Positions 28,217 through 36,851 of a DNA stretch of 64,000 nt are shown piece after piece; the first letter of the stretch is position 1; each line of letters starts with the position of its first letter. The DNA comes from Candidatus Saccharimonadota bacterium (GTDB taxonomy: Bacteria > Patescibacteriota > Saccharimonadia > Saccharimonadales > Saccharimonadaceae). The notes beneath the pieces were generated by a model. It was not told the DNA's origin. It did no database searches and was given only the letters and a program-made list of their open reading frames with translations. The stretch lies in assembly GCA_028289065.1 (NCBI GenBank), contig JAQGHA010000010.1, positions 1-64,000 on the forward strand, read 5' to 3'. A program made the translations under genes and the position numbers.

Positions 28217-28706
28217 CTGACGTACTAGTTAAAGCGTACAGTGCAATGCCCGTAGCAACGCTGACGTTAAATGATTCTTTTTTGCCTACCATCGGTATTT
28301 CAAGTATATCTTCACATTCAGCCAAGAGCTCAGGAGTAATGCCTTCAACTTCCTCACCCAGTAGTAACACGATTTTTTCAGGCGGGGTGTAGTCAGCTAA
28401 ATTAATACTTTTCGGGTCTTGTTCAAGGGCAACAATTCGAAAACCGGCTTTTTTTAATTCAGCAAGTGGTGGAGTTTCAGTGTATGCAAACGGAACGATT
28501 GCCTCAGCACCTAAGGCGGTTTTGCTAATTTGCTTTGTTAATTTTTCAGCAATATGAGGCAGGCGGCTGTCATGTTCAACCATAGGGTAGGGTGTGTAAC
28601 CGGTCAGAATAATTTTGGAAATACCAAAACCTTCAGCGGTACGAAAGATTGCCCCAACATTGTGGGTTGAGCGAATATTGTGTGCAATGACAATAATTTC
28701 TGGCAT
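28209..28706 (-). CDS. SpoU/TrmH-family RNA 2'-O-methyltransferase
   Basis: 165 residues, a minimal SPOUT methylase without an N-terminal substrate domain. All three motifs are seen: NIRSTHNVGAIFRTAEGFGI (motif 1), KIVLLLGEEVEGI (motif 2) and IPMVGKKESFNVSVATGIAL (motif 3). It probably methylates a ribose in tRNA or rRNA; the target cannot be told. TATACT is seven bases before the ATG, predicting a leaderless message. It is divergent from the pilB-like gene. Confidence 0.9.
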   Translation of the reverse strand: MPEIIVIAHNIRSTHNVGAIFRTAEGFGISKIILTGYTPYPMVEHDSRLPHIAEKLTKQISKTALGAEAIVPFAYTETPPLAELKKAGFRIVALEQDPKSINLADYTPPEKIVLLLGEEVEGITPELLAECEDILEIPMVGKKESFNVSVATGIALYALTSTSAT

Positions 28707-28783
28707 AAAAGGTAGTATAGCATTCGACAGCGTTTTCGAGATACCACTATAAAATGCTTACGCTTTTTGTTACGATAGGGACA

Positions 28784-30406
28784 ATGGACGAAGACAAAAT
28801 TCAACAGCGAGCCCGCGAAGATGACGAAGGCAGTACGCAGCAGCGAGCGGCTATTCTTGGCTTGCCCTACCTTGATACTCGAACGGTGCAAGATGCGATT
28901 GAACTTGTTGAAGGGGTAATTGATGTGCAGGACATGCACAAAAACCGTATTATCCCTTTGGTTGCCGGTAACGATTCTGCGCCATGGGAGTTTGGTATTA
29001 CTTCGCAGACCCCTCAGTCTTTAACTCGCGAACTGCAACAAAAGTATGCCGCCCAAGCACAAAATGTAATTTTTTACCTCATAAGCCAAGGTGGCTTTAC
29101 CTACTTAATGAACCGTTATGACCCACCGCTTCGAACTTCATATGAAGATATTACTATTGGCGGTGAAGGTGATAGCGACACTATCGATGAAGTTAGTAAA
29201 ACGCTCAATAGTGTTGGTAGTGACGAGGTTTTCGATTTCTTAATAGACCAAGCTGATAAACTTGGCGCCAGTGACATCCATATCGAAAATCAGCGAATCG
29301 GTATCCGAATCCGAATGCGTATCGATGGTACACTCCACCCAGTGGCAACGCTTGATTCCGATCGTTACCGCGTTATTTTAGGGGCATTGGCGTCACGGGC
29401 AAACATTTCTACGGCTTCTAATGAACCACAATCGGGCCACATGCAAAAAGAAGTAACTATTGGTGATACTCGTCACATTTTGAATATGCGTATTGAGGTA
29501 GTGCCAACTATGTATGGCCAAGACGCGGTTATTCGTTTATTTAATTACGACGAATCGATGCTTGATTTGAATCGTTTGGGTATTGGATCTGAAGAACGTA
29601 AAGAAATCGATTCTATTATTAGCCACCCAAGAGGTATGGTGCTGATGGTTGGTCCAACCGGAAGTGGTAAGTCAACAACGCTTTACAGTATGATTAGCGC
29701 CCTTAATTCAACAGACCGAAAAATTATTACACTCGAAGACCCTATCGAATATGGCATTAGTGGTATATCGCAAATCCCTGTCGATACTACGAATGGCCAA
29801 AACTTCGCCGATCATTTACGATCAGTCCTTCGTTTAGACCCTGATGTTGTGATGGTCGGGGAAATTCGTGACGCTGACACGGCTCGAACTGCTATTCAGG
29901 CATCTATTACCGGGCACCTCGTGCTTTCGACATTCCACGCCAATAATACCTCGGCAGCTTTTAGTCGAATGGTTGATTTAATTGGTGTAAACCCAATCTT
30001 TAGTACAGCAATACGGCTAGTAATTGCTCAAAGGCTGGTGCGACGGCTTGATGATGCTACTAAAGAAGCGTATGAACCCGATGAGGTCACTAAACAGTGG
30101 GTACGTGATACATTAAAAGACCTTCCGGCACATGTTCAAAAACCCGACCTTGATAACTTCCAGCTATGGCGGCCGGTTGTCAGTGAAAGTTCGCCGTTTG
30201 GCTACACTGGCCGAATTGTTGTTATGGAACAGATGGTTGTCAACGAAGCGGTTCAAAAGTTTATTCGTGGTGATGCAGGCGAGGCGCATGCCGAGCTTAT
30301 TGAAAAAGCCGCCCGTGAAGATGGTATGGTAACACTACTTGAACACGGTGTCTTAGCTGCCCTTCGAGGTGAGACTACGCTCGAAGAAATTAACCGCGTC
30401 ATTTAG
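28784..30406 (+). CDS. Type IV pilus assembly ATPase, PilB/GspE family
   Basis: 540 residues. An N-terminal MshEN/T2SSE_N-like domain (about 20-115, ILGLPYLDTRTV) precedes the hexameric motor domain with Walker A GPTGSGKSTTLYS near 291, the Asp box TLEDPIEYG, Walker B MVGEIRDADTA near 356 and the His box STFHANN. The zinc tetracysteine that normally precedes the C-terminal TGYxGR is absent (SPFGYTGRIVVME with no Cys nearby). It is isolated from other pilus genes here. I chose the ATG at 28784: TACGAT lies seven bases before it. Confidence 0.92.
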   Translation: MDEDKIQQRAREDDEGSTQQRAAILGLPYLDTRTVQDAIELVEGVIDVQDMHKNRIIPLVAGNDSAPWEFGITSQTPQSLTRELQQKYAAQAQNVIFYLISQGGFTYLMNRYDPPLRTSYEDITIGGEGDSDTIDEVSKTLNSVGSDEVFDFLIDQADKLGASDIHIENQRIGIRIRMRIDGTLHPVATLDSDRYRVILGALASRANISTASNEPQSGHMQKEVTIGDTRHILNMRIEVVPTMYGQDAVIRLFNYDESMLDLNRLGIGSEERKEIDSIISHPRGMVLMVGPTGSGKSTTLYSMISALNSTDRKIITLEDPIEYGISGISQIPVDTTNGQNFADHLRSVLRLDPDVVMVGEIRDADTARTAIQASITGHLVLSTFHANNTSAAFSRMVDLIGVNPIFSTAIRLVIAQRLVRRLDDATKEAYEPDEVTKQWVRDTLKDLPAHVQKPDLDNFQLWRPVVSESSPFGYTGRIVVMEQMVVNEAVQKFIRGDAGEAHAELIEKAAREDGMVTLLEHGVLAALRGETTLEEINRVI

Positions 30407-30523
30407 ACATTTCACATTTTACCGTTTAGGTCTTCCAAAAACAGAGAAGAACTGTTATAATAAACCACTGATTGTATATAAAGTTTTAAGCAACGTGTAA
30501 GAGAATAGAGAGACGAGACCAAA

Positions 30524-31045
30524 ATGAGTTTTGAACTAATCCAAAAGGTGAACGCTGAACAACGCAAAGCTGCGGTTGTTGACGTTAAAAGCGGTGACAC
30601 AGTTCGTGTACACCAAAAAATTAAAGAAGGCGCTAAAGAACGTATTCAGATTTTTGAAGGCGTTGTTATTCGTGTTGACCGTAAGGCTTCACACACTGCT
30701 CGTATTACCGTACGTAAAATCGCTAGCGGCGTAGGAGTAGAAAAAAGCTTCCTTATTCACAGCCCACTAGTTGAGAAAATCGAAGTAACTCGTCGTTCTA
30801 AGGTTCGTCGTAACTACCTTTCATTCCTACGTGAACGAAGTGGTAAAAGCGCTCGTCTTAAAAGCGTTAACTTTGACCGCGAAGGTATCAACAATGTTGT
30901 TGATGTACACGCTGAACAAGAAGCTGCTCGTTTGAAAGAAGAAGCTGTTGTTGCTGCTGAAGCCAAAGCTGCCGAAAAGGTTGCTGCAGATGCAGAACTT
31001 ACTGCGAAGCAAGCTGAAGTCGAAGCTCGACACGAAGAAGCGTAA
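30524..31045 (+). CDS. rplS: Ribosomal protein L19 with long C-terminal tail
   Basis: Large-subunit protein at the interface with the small subunit. Residues 1-115 are a standard L19 (SGDTVRVHQKIKEG, RIQIFEGVVI, GVGVEKSFLIHSP, RRSKVRRNYLSFLRERSGK). The chain then continues for about 55 extra residues rich in Ala, Glu and Lys (AEAKAAEKVAADAEL), a probable exposed helix. TATAAT at 30456-30461 gives a leader of about 57 bases. A strong terminator follows, separating it from RNase HII. Confidence 0.97.
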   Translation: MSFELIQKVNAEQRKAAVVDVKSGDTVRVHQKIKEGAKERIQIFEGVVIRVDRKASHTARITVRKIASGVGVEKSFLIHSPLVEKIEVTRRSKVRRNYLSFLRERSGKSARLKSVNFDREGINNVVDVHAEQEAARLKEEAVVAAEAKAAEKVAADAELTAKQAEVEARHEEA

Positions 31046-31063
31046 ACAACTCGTTTACTGCAA

Positions 31064-31096
31064 AAAATAAACGCTCCACAATGGAGCGTTTATTTT
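31064..31096 (+). terminator. Intrinsic terminator of rplS
   Basis: A perfect 15-base-pair stem (31064-31078 with 31082-31096) around a three-base loop. The GC-rich heart is CGCTCCA/TGGAGCG and the descending arm ends in TTTATTTT. The arms are A- and T-rich at the base, so it can work on either strand. Confidence 0.85.
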
Positions 31097-31131
31097 ATAT
31101 AAAGTTAATTATTGATAGGTATACTGAGAAT

Positions 31132-32067
31132 ATGATACTTGGGATAGATGAAGTTGGGCGTGGACCATGGGCGGGCCCGCTGGTAGTAGGGGCGGTTGTA
31201 TTAGGTGAAGCTAAAGTTACTGGCCTGACCGATAGTAAGAAGTTATCAGCAAAACGACGCGAACAACTAGATATTATGATACGCCAACAAGCCACTGGTT
31301 GGGGCCTTGGTTGGGTGCATGCAAATGAACTCGACCAGCTGGGTTTAGCTGAGTCATTAAGGGTTGCAACCATACGGGCGGTTGAAGCTGTAAAAGCACC
31401 GTATCATGAAATTATTATTGATGGCACCATCAACTTTTTAAAAGAGACTTCAAAGGGAAAGTATGTGACGACGTTAGCTAAAGCCGACCTTTTGGTTCCT
31501 AGTGTCTCTGCTGCCTCGATTATTGCTAAAGTAGCCAGAGATGCCTTTATGGCCGAACAAGCCGTCCAATACCCCGGATATGGCTTTGAGAAGCATGTTG
31601 GATACGGCACGGCCTCGCATCGTTCAGCGCTCGACACGCTTGGTGTAACACCACTACATCGAACTTCTTTTGCGCCGATTGCTAAAATGCTTAATATTGA
31701 AATTGAACAACCCCGAAAAACTTCGACCGGTATAACGACAAAACAACTGGGCGATAGTGGTGAAAACCAAGCTTGTCAGTATCTGACACAGCACGGGCAT
31801 AAAATTGTTGAACGTAACTGGAAAACGAGGTGGTGTGAAATAGATATTATTTCAGTTAAAGAAGGTACTTATTATTTTGTTGAAGTGAAATACCGTAAAA
31901 ACGCCTCGGCTGGCAGCGGCTTAGAAGCAATTACCAAAACTAAATTACGACAAATCGGGTTTGCGGCTGAATATTACCAGGCCAAACACCAATCGTCGGT
32001 GGCTGAACAGAAACTTGCGGTCGTATCAATCACCGACGAAAAGGTTGAGTATTTAGAGCTCGAGTAA
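31132..32067 (+). CDS. RNase HII fused to a YraN-like endonuclease domain
   Basis: 311 residues. Residues 1-195 are RNase HII, which removes ribonucleotides from DNA: the GIDEVGRGPWAGPLV motif carries Asp6 and Glu7, with TDSKKLSAKRRE and VSAASIIAKVARD following. Residues about 207-311 match the YraN/UPF0102 family, a PD-(D/E)XK fold: GENQACQYLTQHGHKIVERN, CEIDII (usually GEIDLI) and YFVEVKYRK. In many bacteria rnhB and yraN are separate neighbours near rplS; here they are one chain. The start is fixed by TATACT six bases before the ATG. An upstream in-frame ATG lies within the rplS terminator. The 3' end overlaps convergent pepN by 15 bases. Confidence 0.92.
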   Translation: MILGIDEVGRGPWAGPLVVGAVVLGEAKVTGLTDSKKLSAKRREQLDIMIRQQATGWGLGWVHANELDQLGLAESLRVATIRAVEAVKAPYHEIIIDGTINFLKETSKGKYVTTLAKADLLVPSVSAASIIAKVARDAFMAEQAVQYPGYGFEKHVGYGTASHRSALDTLGVTPLHRTSFAPIAKMLNIEIEQPRKTSTGITTKQLGDSGENQACQYLTQHGHKIVERNWKTRWCEIDIISVKEGTYYFVEVKYRKNASAGSGLEAITKTKLRQIGFAAEYYQAKHQSSVAEQKLAVVSITDEKVEYLELE

Positions 32068-34572
32068 AGCTTTTTGAACAGCAGCTGACTCACGTTTAAT
32101 CAATTCAACTCGGCCTTCAAGCTCGGTAATACCAAGTTTAATATTACGTTTCAGCGCCAGCTCACTAAGTAGTGGAGTGAAGAAGCTGCGATATTGTTCA
32201 AGCTGCGCTTCGGTAACCAACCCGCTGGCGATATAGCGTGGGAACATGTCGTAGTGTGGGTCGTTAGAGAATTTTTCATCAATCCAGCTCCATTCGGCTT
32301 GTACCCACTGCAACATAAAATCACGGCCATAACGGTTTCGTATTAACCAGGCAAGCCAGTGCGTAAAGTCTTGTCGACGAATCACGTTTGAGTCCTTAAT
32401 TGCTTCAGAGAAGCGCTTAATATCCTCTACCTTTTCTGTTGAAGTCAATGCAGCGGCTATATCGTCACGTAATTCACTGTTACTGACTTTTACGTATTCT
32501 TCTAAGAGAGCATCAACAACCGAACTATCTTTTGCTTGCCTAACCGCGTTTGCTAAAATACTAGTTCGAAGTTCGCTATCGAGTTTTTTAGTAGCACGTT
32601 CGGCATACAGCGAATTTGCTGTTTCGATTGCTTGTGGGTTTTTACTATATAGTGCCAAGCTAATAACGAGTGGACGAAGTTTTGTATCGTTTTCAGGTTC
32701 ACCTTCTTTAGATTCCCAACCGAGCCGTTCGTACTGGGCCTTTGATACATCACCAGCCAGCTGTCGAAGTTTTTGTTCAGCCTCTGGGTTTGCCTCAACC
32801 AATAACTTCATTTCGCCAATGGCGAGGCCAATAATGCCCCAGACTGATTCTTCGGTTTCGTTGGCGTAACGTTGGATGAGTGGAATGAGGGCGGCTGTAG
32901 GAATAATACCGGCCTTCGCCAAGAGTGTTTGTTCATGTAGTAGATTAAGCCGGTCAATCACTGGCATTGTTTCAATAGCTGCTAGAATACGGGTCATCAG
33001 AGCTTCATCATAGTGAGTAATGAAGTGGGCTGTTCCATTTTTATTGAAAGTGAGGGGCGTATCGCTAGTATGTTCGAATTCGGCTGTAGCGGTTTCCATA
33101 ATGACCGGTGCTTCCTTGCATGAGCTATGCAAAGGAATTGGCCATAATTTATCGGATGGTTGGTGTGGCCCGACAAAGAATTGTTCTTGCTTTAGGCTTA
33201 CCTTCGTTCTATCAATGCTGGCATGGACAACTGGGTAGCCAGATTGTGTCATCCAGGCATTCATGAAGCTACTGATATCATTACCCGATGCTTTGCTGAG
33301 TGAATCCCATAAATCTTGAGCACTAGTATTTTTATACTGGTGTTTTTCGAAATAAAGCTTCAAACCAGCGCGTAAGTTTTCGTTTCCTAGGTGGGCTTGT
33401 AGCATGCGCAACATTCGTCCGCCCTTGGCATAGACAATTGATGGGTCAAAGACACTACTAATTTCATCCGGGTGGTTAACGGCGGTTTGGATTGCTTGTA
33501 CGCCATCTAGTGCATCACGGCGGAGCGCACTTAAGACGGAAGTACTGGCATGCTCTAGCCATACGTTCCATTCTGGCTCAAGGGCGTCGATGGCTACGAA
33601 CTCCATCATCTCGGCGAAGCTTTCATTCAACCAGAGGTCGTTCCACCACTCCATAGTTACTAAATTACCAAACCATTGGTGGCTGAGCTCGTGAGCAATA
33701 ACGGTTGCAACGTATTGCTTGGTGGCTATTGAGGTTGTTTCAGGGTCTACTAATAAAGCGATTTCACGGTAGGTAATGAGGCCCCAGTTTTCCATGGCGC
33801 CGGCTGAAAAGTCAGGAAGTGCTACATGGTCAGATTTTGGAAGCGGGTAAGGGACGCCAAAAAATTCATCGAAAAAGTCGATGGTACGTGTGGCGATATC
33901 GAGGGCAAAATCAAGGTTGTTGCTGTCATGTGCCAATGTTGACCAAATATTAATTTCTACACCACTTTTTGTACTGGCAGTTTTCTTTTGCAAGTTACCA
34001 ACAACCCAGGCGAGTAAATATGAGCTCATTCGAGGAGTTGTCTCGAAGGTTGTGATTAATTTGTCGTCTTCGGATCGTTGCGATTTAACAGGCATGTTTC
34101 CGAGTACATTGACGTTTTGTTCAGTAGTGAGTGTAAGGTCAAAGGTAGCTTTAGCAGAAGGTTCGTCGATAACGGGGAAAGCCTGGCGGGCGTAATGACT
34201 TTCAAATTGAGTAGCCAGTAATTCTTGTTTTTCACCGTTTACTTCATAGTAGCCGGGGTAAATACCATTCATGTTGTCGGTAATTTTCCCTGAAAAGCCA
34301 ATCACAAATATATGCTTACCTTCGGATAGGTCGGGATGAGTTACGGCGAGCTCGTCATCAGCTTGTAAGGTGAAGTCGGCTTCTTTGCCATCAAATAACG
34401 CCGAATTAATTTCGAGGTCTTTAGCGTGAAATCGAACATCGGTCGCATTAGGTTGGACGGTGCCGTTAATAGTAACCGTTCCACTGAAGCTTCGGTCGAC
34501 GCGATTAAGCTCAATTGATAGGTCGTAGTGCTCTGGAATGAATAAATCGATGAGTTTTTTTACAAGTTGCAT
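32053..34572 (-). CDS. pepN: M1-family metallo-aminopeptidase (PepN/ERAP-like)
   Basis: A zinc aminopeptidase that trims N-terminal residues from peptides; 839 residues. The GAMEN exopeptidase motif is at 258-262, the zinc motif HELSHQW from 294 and the third ligand Glu317 in NESFAE. A C-terminal helical ERAP1-like domain covers about 530-830. No signal peptide is seen, so it is cytoplasmic and probably serves amino-acid recovery from peptides. The start Met-Gln-Leu was chosen because TACACT lies six bases upstream. The longer frame upstream adds 15 residues of unlikely sequence. Confidence 0.95.
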   Translation of the reverse strand: MQLVKKLIDLFIPEHYDLSIELNRVDRSFSGTVTINGTVQPNATDVRFHAKDLEINSALFDGKEADFTLQADDELAVTHPDLSEGKHIFVIGFSGKITDNMNGIYPGYYEVNGEKQELLATQFESHYARQAFPVIDEPSAKATFDLTLTTEQNVNVLGNMPVKSQRSEDDKLITTFETTPRMSSYLLAWVVGNLQKKTASTKSGVEINIWSTLAHDSNNLDFALDIATRTIDFFDEFFGVPYPLPKSDHVALPDFSAGAMENWGLITYREIALLVDPETTSIATKQYVATVIAHELSHQWFGNLVTMEWWNDLWLNESFAEMMEFVAIDALEPEWNVWLEHASTSVLSALRRDALDGVQAIQTAVNHPDEISSVFDPSIVYAKGGRMLRMLQAHLGNENLRAGLKLYFEKHQYKNTSAQDLWDSLSKASGNDISSFMNAWMTQSGYPVVHASIDRTKVSLKQEQFFVGPHQPSDKLWPIPLHSSCKEAPVIMETATAEFEHTSDTPLTFNKNGTAHFITHYDEALMTRILAAIETMPVIDRLNLLHEQTLLAKAGIIPTAALIPLIQRYANETEESVWGIIGLAIGEMKLLVEANPEAEQKLRQLAGDVSKAQYERLGWESKEGEPENDTKLRPLVISLALYSKNPQAIETANSLYAERATKKLDSELRTSILANAVRQAKDSSVVDALLEEYVKVSNSELRDDIAAALTSTEKVEDIKRFSEAIKDSNVIRRQDFTHWLAWLIRNRYGRDFMLQWVQAEWSWIDEKFSNDPHYDMFPRYIASGLVTEAQLEQYRSFFTPLLSELALKRNIKLGITELEGRVELIKRESAAVQKALLEL

Positions 34573-34631
34573 TACTCTAGTGTAACAAAATACTCTATCA
34601 AAATTAAGAATCACCATGCCATAGTAGTAGT

Positions 34632-35342
34632 ATGCGACGTCGAAGAGCTACACTAATTTTAATAGCGGGCACAATTGTGCTTGCGCTTCTTGGCGGTGCT
34701 ATGCCAAGGCTTATTGAAGAAAGCCCGCCACTTACTATTTCATTTCCGTGGCAGCAGGCCGTAGTTAATACCGAACCGGCTCCAGCTGGTTCAGCGCTGG
34801 AAGCCTTAAATAAGTTAGAGGTTAAAGGTCGGGCACCAAAAACAGGCTATAGCCGCGATCAATTTGGATCCGGTTGGGCCACAGTTAACGGCTGTAGTAC
34901 TCGCGATATTATTATGTACCGTGACTTAATTAATGTGACACTCTCCGATGAATGTACCGTAGCGTCAGGCTTACTGAACGATGTATATACAGGTAAGCCA
35001 ATCGAGTATACCAAAGCAAATTCTAGTATCGTGCAAATTGACCACGTGGTGGCTTTATCTGATGCTTGGCAAACCGGTGCTCAACAGCTAAGCGAAGATG
35101 TCAGGCAACAATTAGCCAATGACCCACTGGAATTAATTGCCGTATCGGGTAAAGAGAATCAAACAAAAAGCGATGCCAATGCCGCGAGCTGGTTGCCACC
35201 AAATAAAGCCTATAGGTGTGACTATATCGCCCGGCAGGTTGCAGTAAAGCAAAAATATAGCTTATGGTTAACGCCGCCGGAACAAGCGGCGATGGTACAA
35301 GTCTTGAATACATGTCCGGCTCAGGCCATGCCGCAGGTATAA
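34632..35342 (+). CDS. Secreted or membrane-tethered HNH nuclease (GmrSD/DUF1524-like)
   Basis: 236 residues. RRRR followed by a hydrophobic segment (6-24) is a signal sequence or anchor. The outer domain carries the HNH-type core IDHVVALSDAW (Asp137-His138), ANDPLELIAVSGKENQTK with Asn176, and WLPPNKAYRCDYI. This pattern is common in secreted nucleases of Actinobacteria. Four cysteines (88, 108, 196 and one near 229) could form disulfides. In a host-dependent bacterium it could supply nucleotides from outside DNA; that is inference. A CATAGT box lies six bases before the ATG. Confidence 0.88.
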   Translation: MRRRRATLILIAGTIVLALLGGAMPRLIEESPPLTISFPWQQAVVNTEPAPAGSALEALNKLEVKGRAPKTGYSRDQFGSGWATVNGCSTRDIIMYRDLINVTLSDECTVASGLLNDVYTGKPIEYTKANSSIVQIDHVVALSDAWQTGAQQLSEDVRQQLANDPLELIAVSGKENQTKSDANAASWLPPNKAYRCDYIARQVAVKQKYSLWLTPPEQAAMVQVLNTCPAQAMPQV

Positions 35343-35349
35343 TAAAGCT

Positions 35350-35592
35350 ATGGCCTTTAATCACTACGCAAAAATAAAACGAATCCTTGATGACCAACCA
35401 GCTGGCTGGGTAATTAAACGAATTGACGAACCGACATCCTCTCTAAGCTTTAAAGGTGAGGTGCGACAATTTGATCATTATTACCGAATCTACGACGCCC
35501 ACGAGCACCCAATCAAATATTGTAAATTTCAACAAATCGAACGACTTGCGGCGGTATTAAAACTACCCGTCGAAGCTTTGCCGATATTGTAA
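35350..35592 (+). CDS. Small conserved-looking hypothetical protein
   Basis: 80 residues, not recognised. No signal or membrane segment. The sequence is balanced and looks like a small globular alpha/beta domain (IKRILDDQPAGWVIKRID, FDHYYRIYDAHEHPIKYCKFQQIERLA). A TATAAT box at 35338-35343 ends six bases before the ATG, so it has its own leaderless transcript, although it lies only seven bases after the nuclease stop. That promoter supports it as a real gene. Confidence 0.65.
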   Translation: MAFNHYAKIKRILDDQPAGWVIKRIDEPTSSLSFKGEVRQFDHYYRIYDAHEHPIKYCKFQQIERLAAVLKLPVEALPIL

Positions 35593-35617
35593 TTTACCTT
35601 AGAGTATGATAATATAA

Positions 35618-35689
35618 ATGGAGTACATTATTCCGGCCGGCAGGTCGGATTTTTTCATAAAGAAAGGAAATTATTATGGAAGAACTTAA
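35618..35689 (+). CDS. Leader ORF upstream of nusA (23 codons)
   Basis: TATGAT at 35605-35610 is followed seven bases later by an ATG, the same spacing as in leaderless genes of this window. The frame runs 23 codons (starts MEYIIPAGRSD) and ends 14 bases inside nusA in a different frame. A terminator-like hairpin lies wholly within it, so a ribosome translating the leader would open the hairpin. No protein function is claimed. Confidence 0.45.
   Translation: MEYIIPAGRSDFFIKKGNYYGRT
35632..35655 (+). terminator. Attenuator-like hairpin in the nusA leader
   Basis: TCCGGCC (35632-35638) pairs with GGTCGGA (35643-35649; one G-U pair) around the loop GGCA, followed by six Ts (35650-35655). It sits between the presumed promoter and nusA, so it would stop transcription before the gene. 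NusA itself promotes termination at weak hairpins, which suggests autoregulation. Confidence 0.65.
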
Positions 35690-36800
35690 CCTGAAACAGC
35701 TAACCCTAGCTGTACGAACAATCGCTGACGAGAAAAACCTTCCTGAAGAAGTAGTCTTATCAGTTATCGAACAAGCAATTGCGGCTGCATGGCGCCGTGA
35801 CAACGGTGAGCGTGACCAAGAAGTACGTGCTACTTTAAACGTTAACGATGGTACCGCTATTGTATTCGTTGGCCGCGAAGTTGTTGAAGTTGTGGGCAGC
35901 GAAGCTCACGAAATTAGCCTAGAAGAAGCTAAAAAAGAGAAACCAGACGCCGAACTAGGTGACATTATCGAAAATTCACATGAAGTTACGAGCTTTGGCC
36001 GTGTTGCTGCGCAAACTGCGAAGCAAGTTGTGTTACAACGCCTCCGTGAAGCTGAACGCGAAGTTGTGTTAGCTGAATACGAAGATAAAATTGGTACGGT
36101 TGTAAACGGTACTGTGCAACGGGTTGAACCACGTGTTGTACGGGTTGAAATTGGTAAAGCGAGTGGTATTATTCCACAAAGCGAACAAATTCAAGGTGAG
36201 TTTTACAGTGTTGGTAGCCGCATTAAAGTGTTTATTAAAGACATCGAACGTGAAAACCGCGGCCCTCAACTTATCCTGAGCCGTGGAAACGAACAATTCG
36301 TAGAATACCTTTTCCGTCAAGAAGTGCCAGAACTCGAAACTGGTGCAGTTGAAATTAAAGCGATTGCCCGTGAAGCTGGTCGTCGTACGAAGCTTGCCGT
36401 TGCTAGCACCGTTCCAGGTGTTGATCCAGTTGGTACTTTTGTTGGCGGCCACGGTACTCGTGTACAAGCGGTTATGAACGAAATCGGTGACCAAGAAAAA
36501 ATCGACATCGTCACCTTCGATGCTGAACCACAACAGTTTATTAAAAACGCTTTGAGCCCAGCTGAAGTCAGTAAAGTTGAAATCAACGAAACCGACAAAC
36601 GAGCTCGAGTATTTGTAAATGAAGACCAACAATCAATTGCGATTGGTCTTGGTGGTCAAAACGTACGCCTTGCGAGCCGTTTAACAGGGTACGAACTTGA
36701 TATCGAACAAGCTGTCGCTGCAAAACCTGTAGAACGTTCTAAGAAGAACATTGAAGACAGCCTCATTGATGCTGTCGAAGAAACAACTGACGAAGCGTAG
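35676..36800 (+). CDS. nusA: Transcription termination/antitermination factor NusA
   Basis: Binds RNA polymerase and modulates pausing and termination. 374 residues, the short form without the C-terminal acidic repeats of E. coli. N-terminal polymerase-binding domain (about 1-125), S1 domain (about 133-200; GTVVNGTVQRVEPRVVRVEIG), then two KH domains with DPVGTFVGGHGTRVQAV and IAIGLGGQNVRLASRLTGYELDI. AAAGGAAA precedes the ATG. The leader carries a terminator-like hairpin inside a short ORF. The gene is not next to rimP, infB or rbfA, its common partners. Confidence 0.97.
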   Translation: MEELNLKQLTLAVRTIADEKNLPEEVVLSVIEQAIAAAWRRDNGERDQEVRATLNVNDGTAIVFVGREVVEVVGSEAHEISLEEAKKEKPDAELGDIIENSHEVTSFGRVAAQTAKQVVLQRLREAEREVVLAEYEDKIGTVVNGTVQRVEPRVVRVEIGKASGIIPQSEQIQGEFYSVGSRIKVFIKDIERENRGPQLILSRGNEQFVEYLFRQEVPELETGAVEIKAIAREAGRRTKLAVASTVPGVDPVGTFVGGHGTRVQAVMNEIGDQEKIDIVTFDAEPQQFIKNALSPAEVSKVEINETDKRARVFVNEDQQSIAIGLGGQNVRLASRLTGYELDIEQAVAAKPVERSKKNIEDSLIDAVEETTDEA

Positions 36801-36851
36801 TACGCTACATCTGTTGCGGTTTAAATAGCCAAAATTAAAGCAAAAAATAAA

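Noticed and set aside
31081-31131. Longer N-terminus of the RNase HII fusion
   Set aside because: The extra codons lie in the rplS terminator and upstream of the -10 box, and the family core starts at the later ATG.
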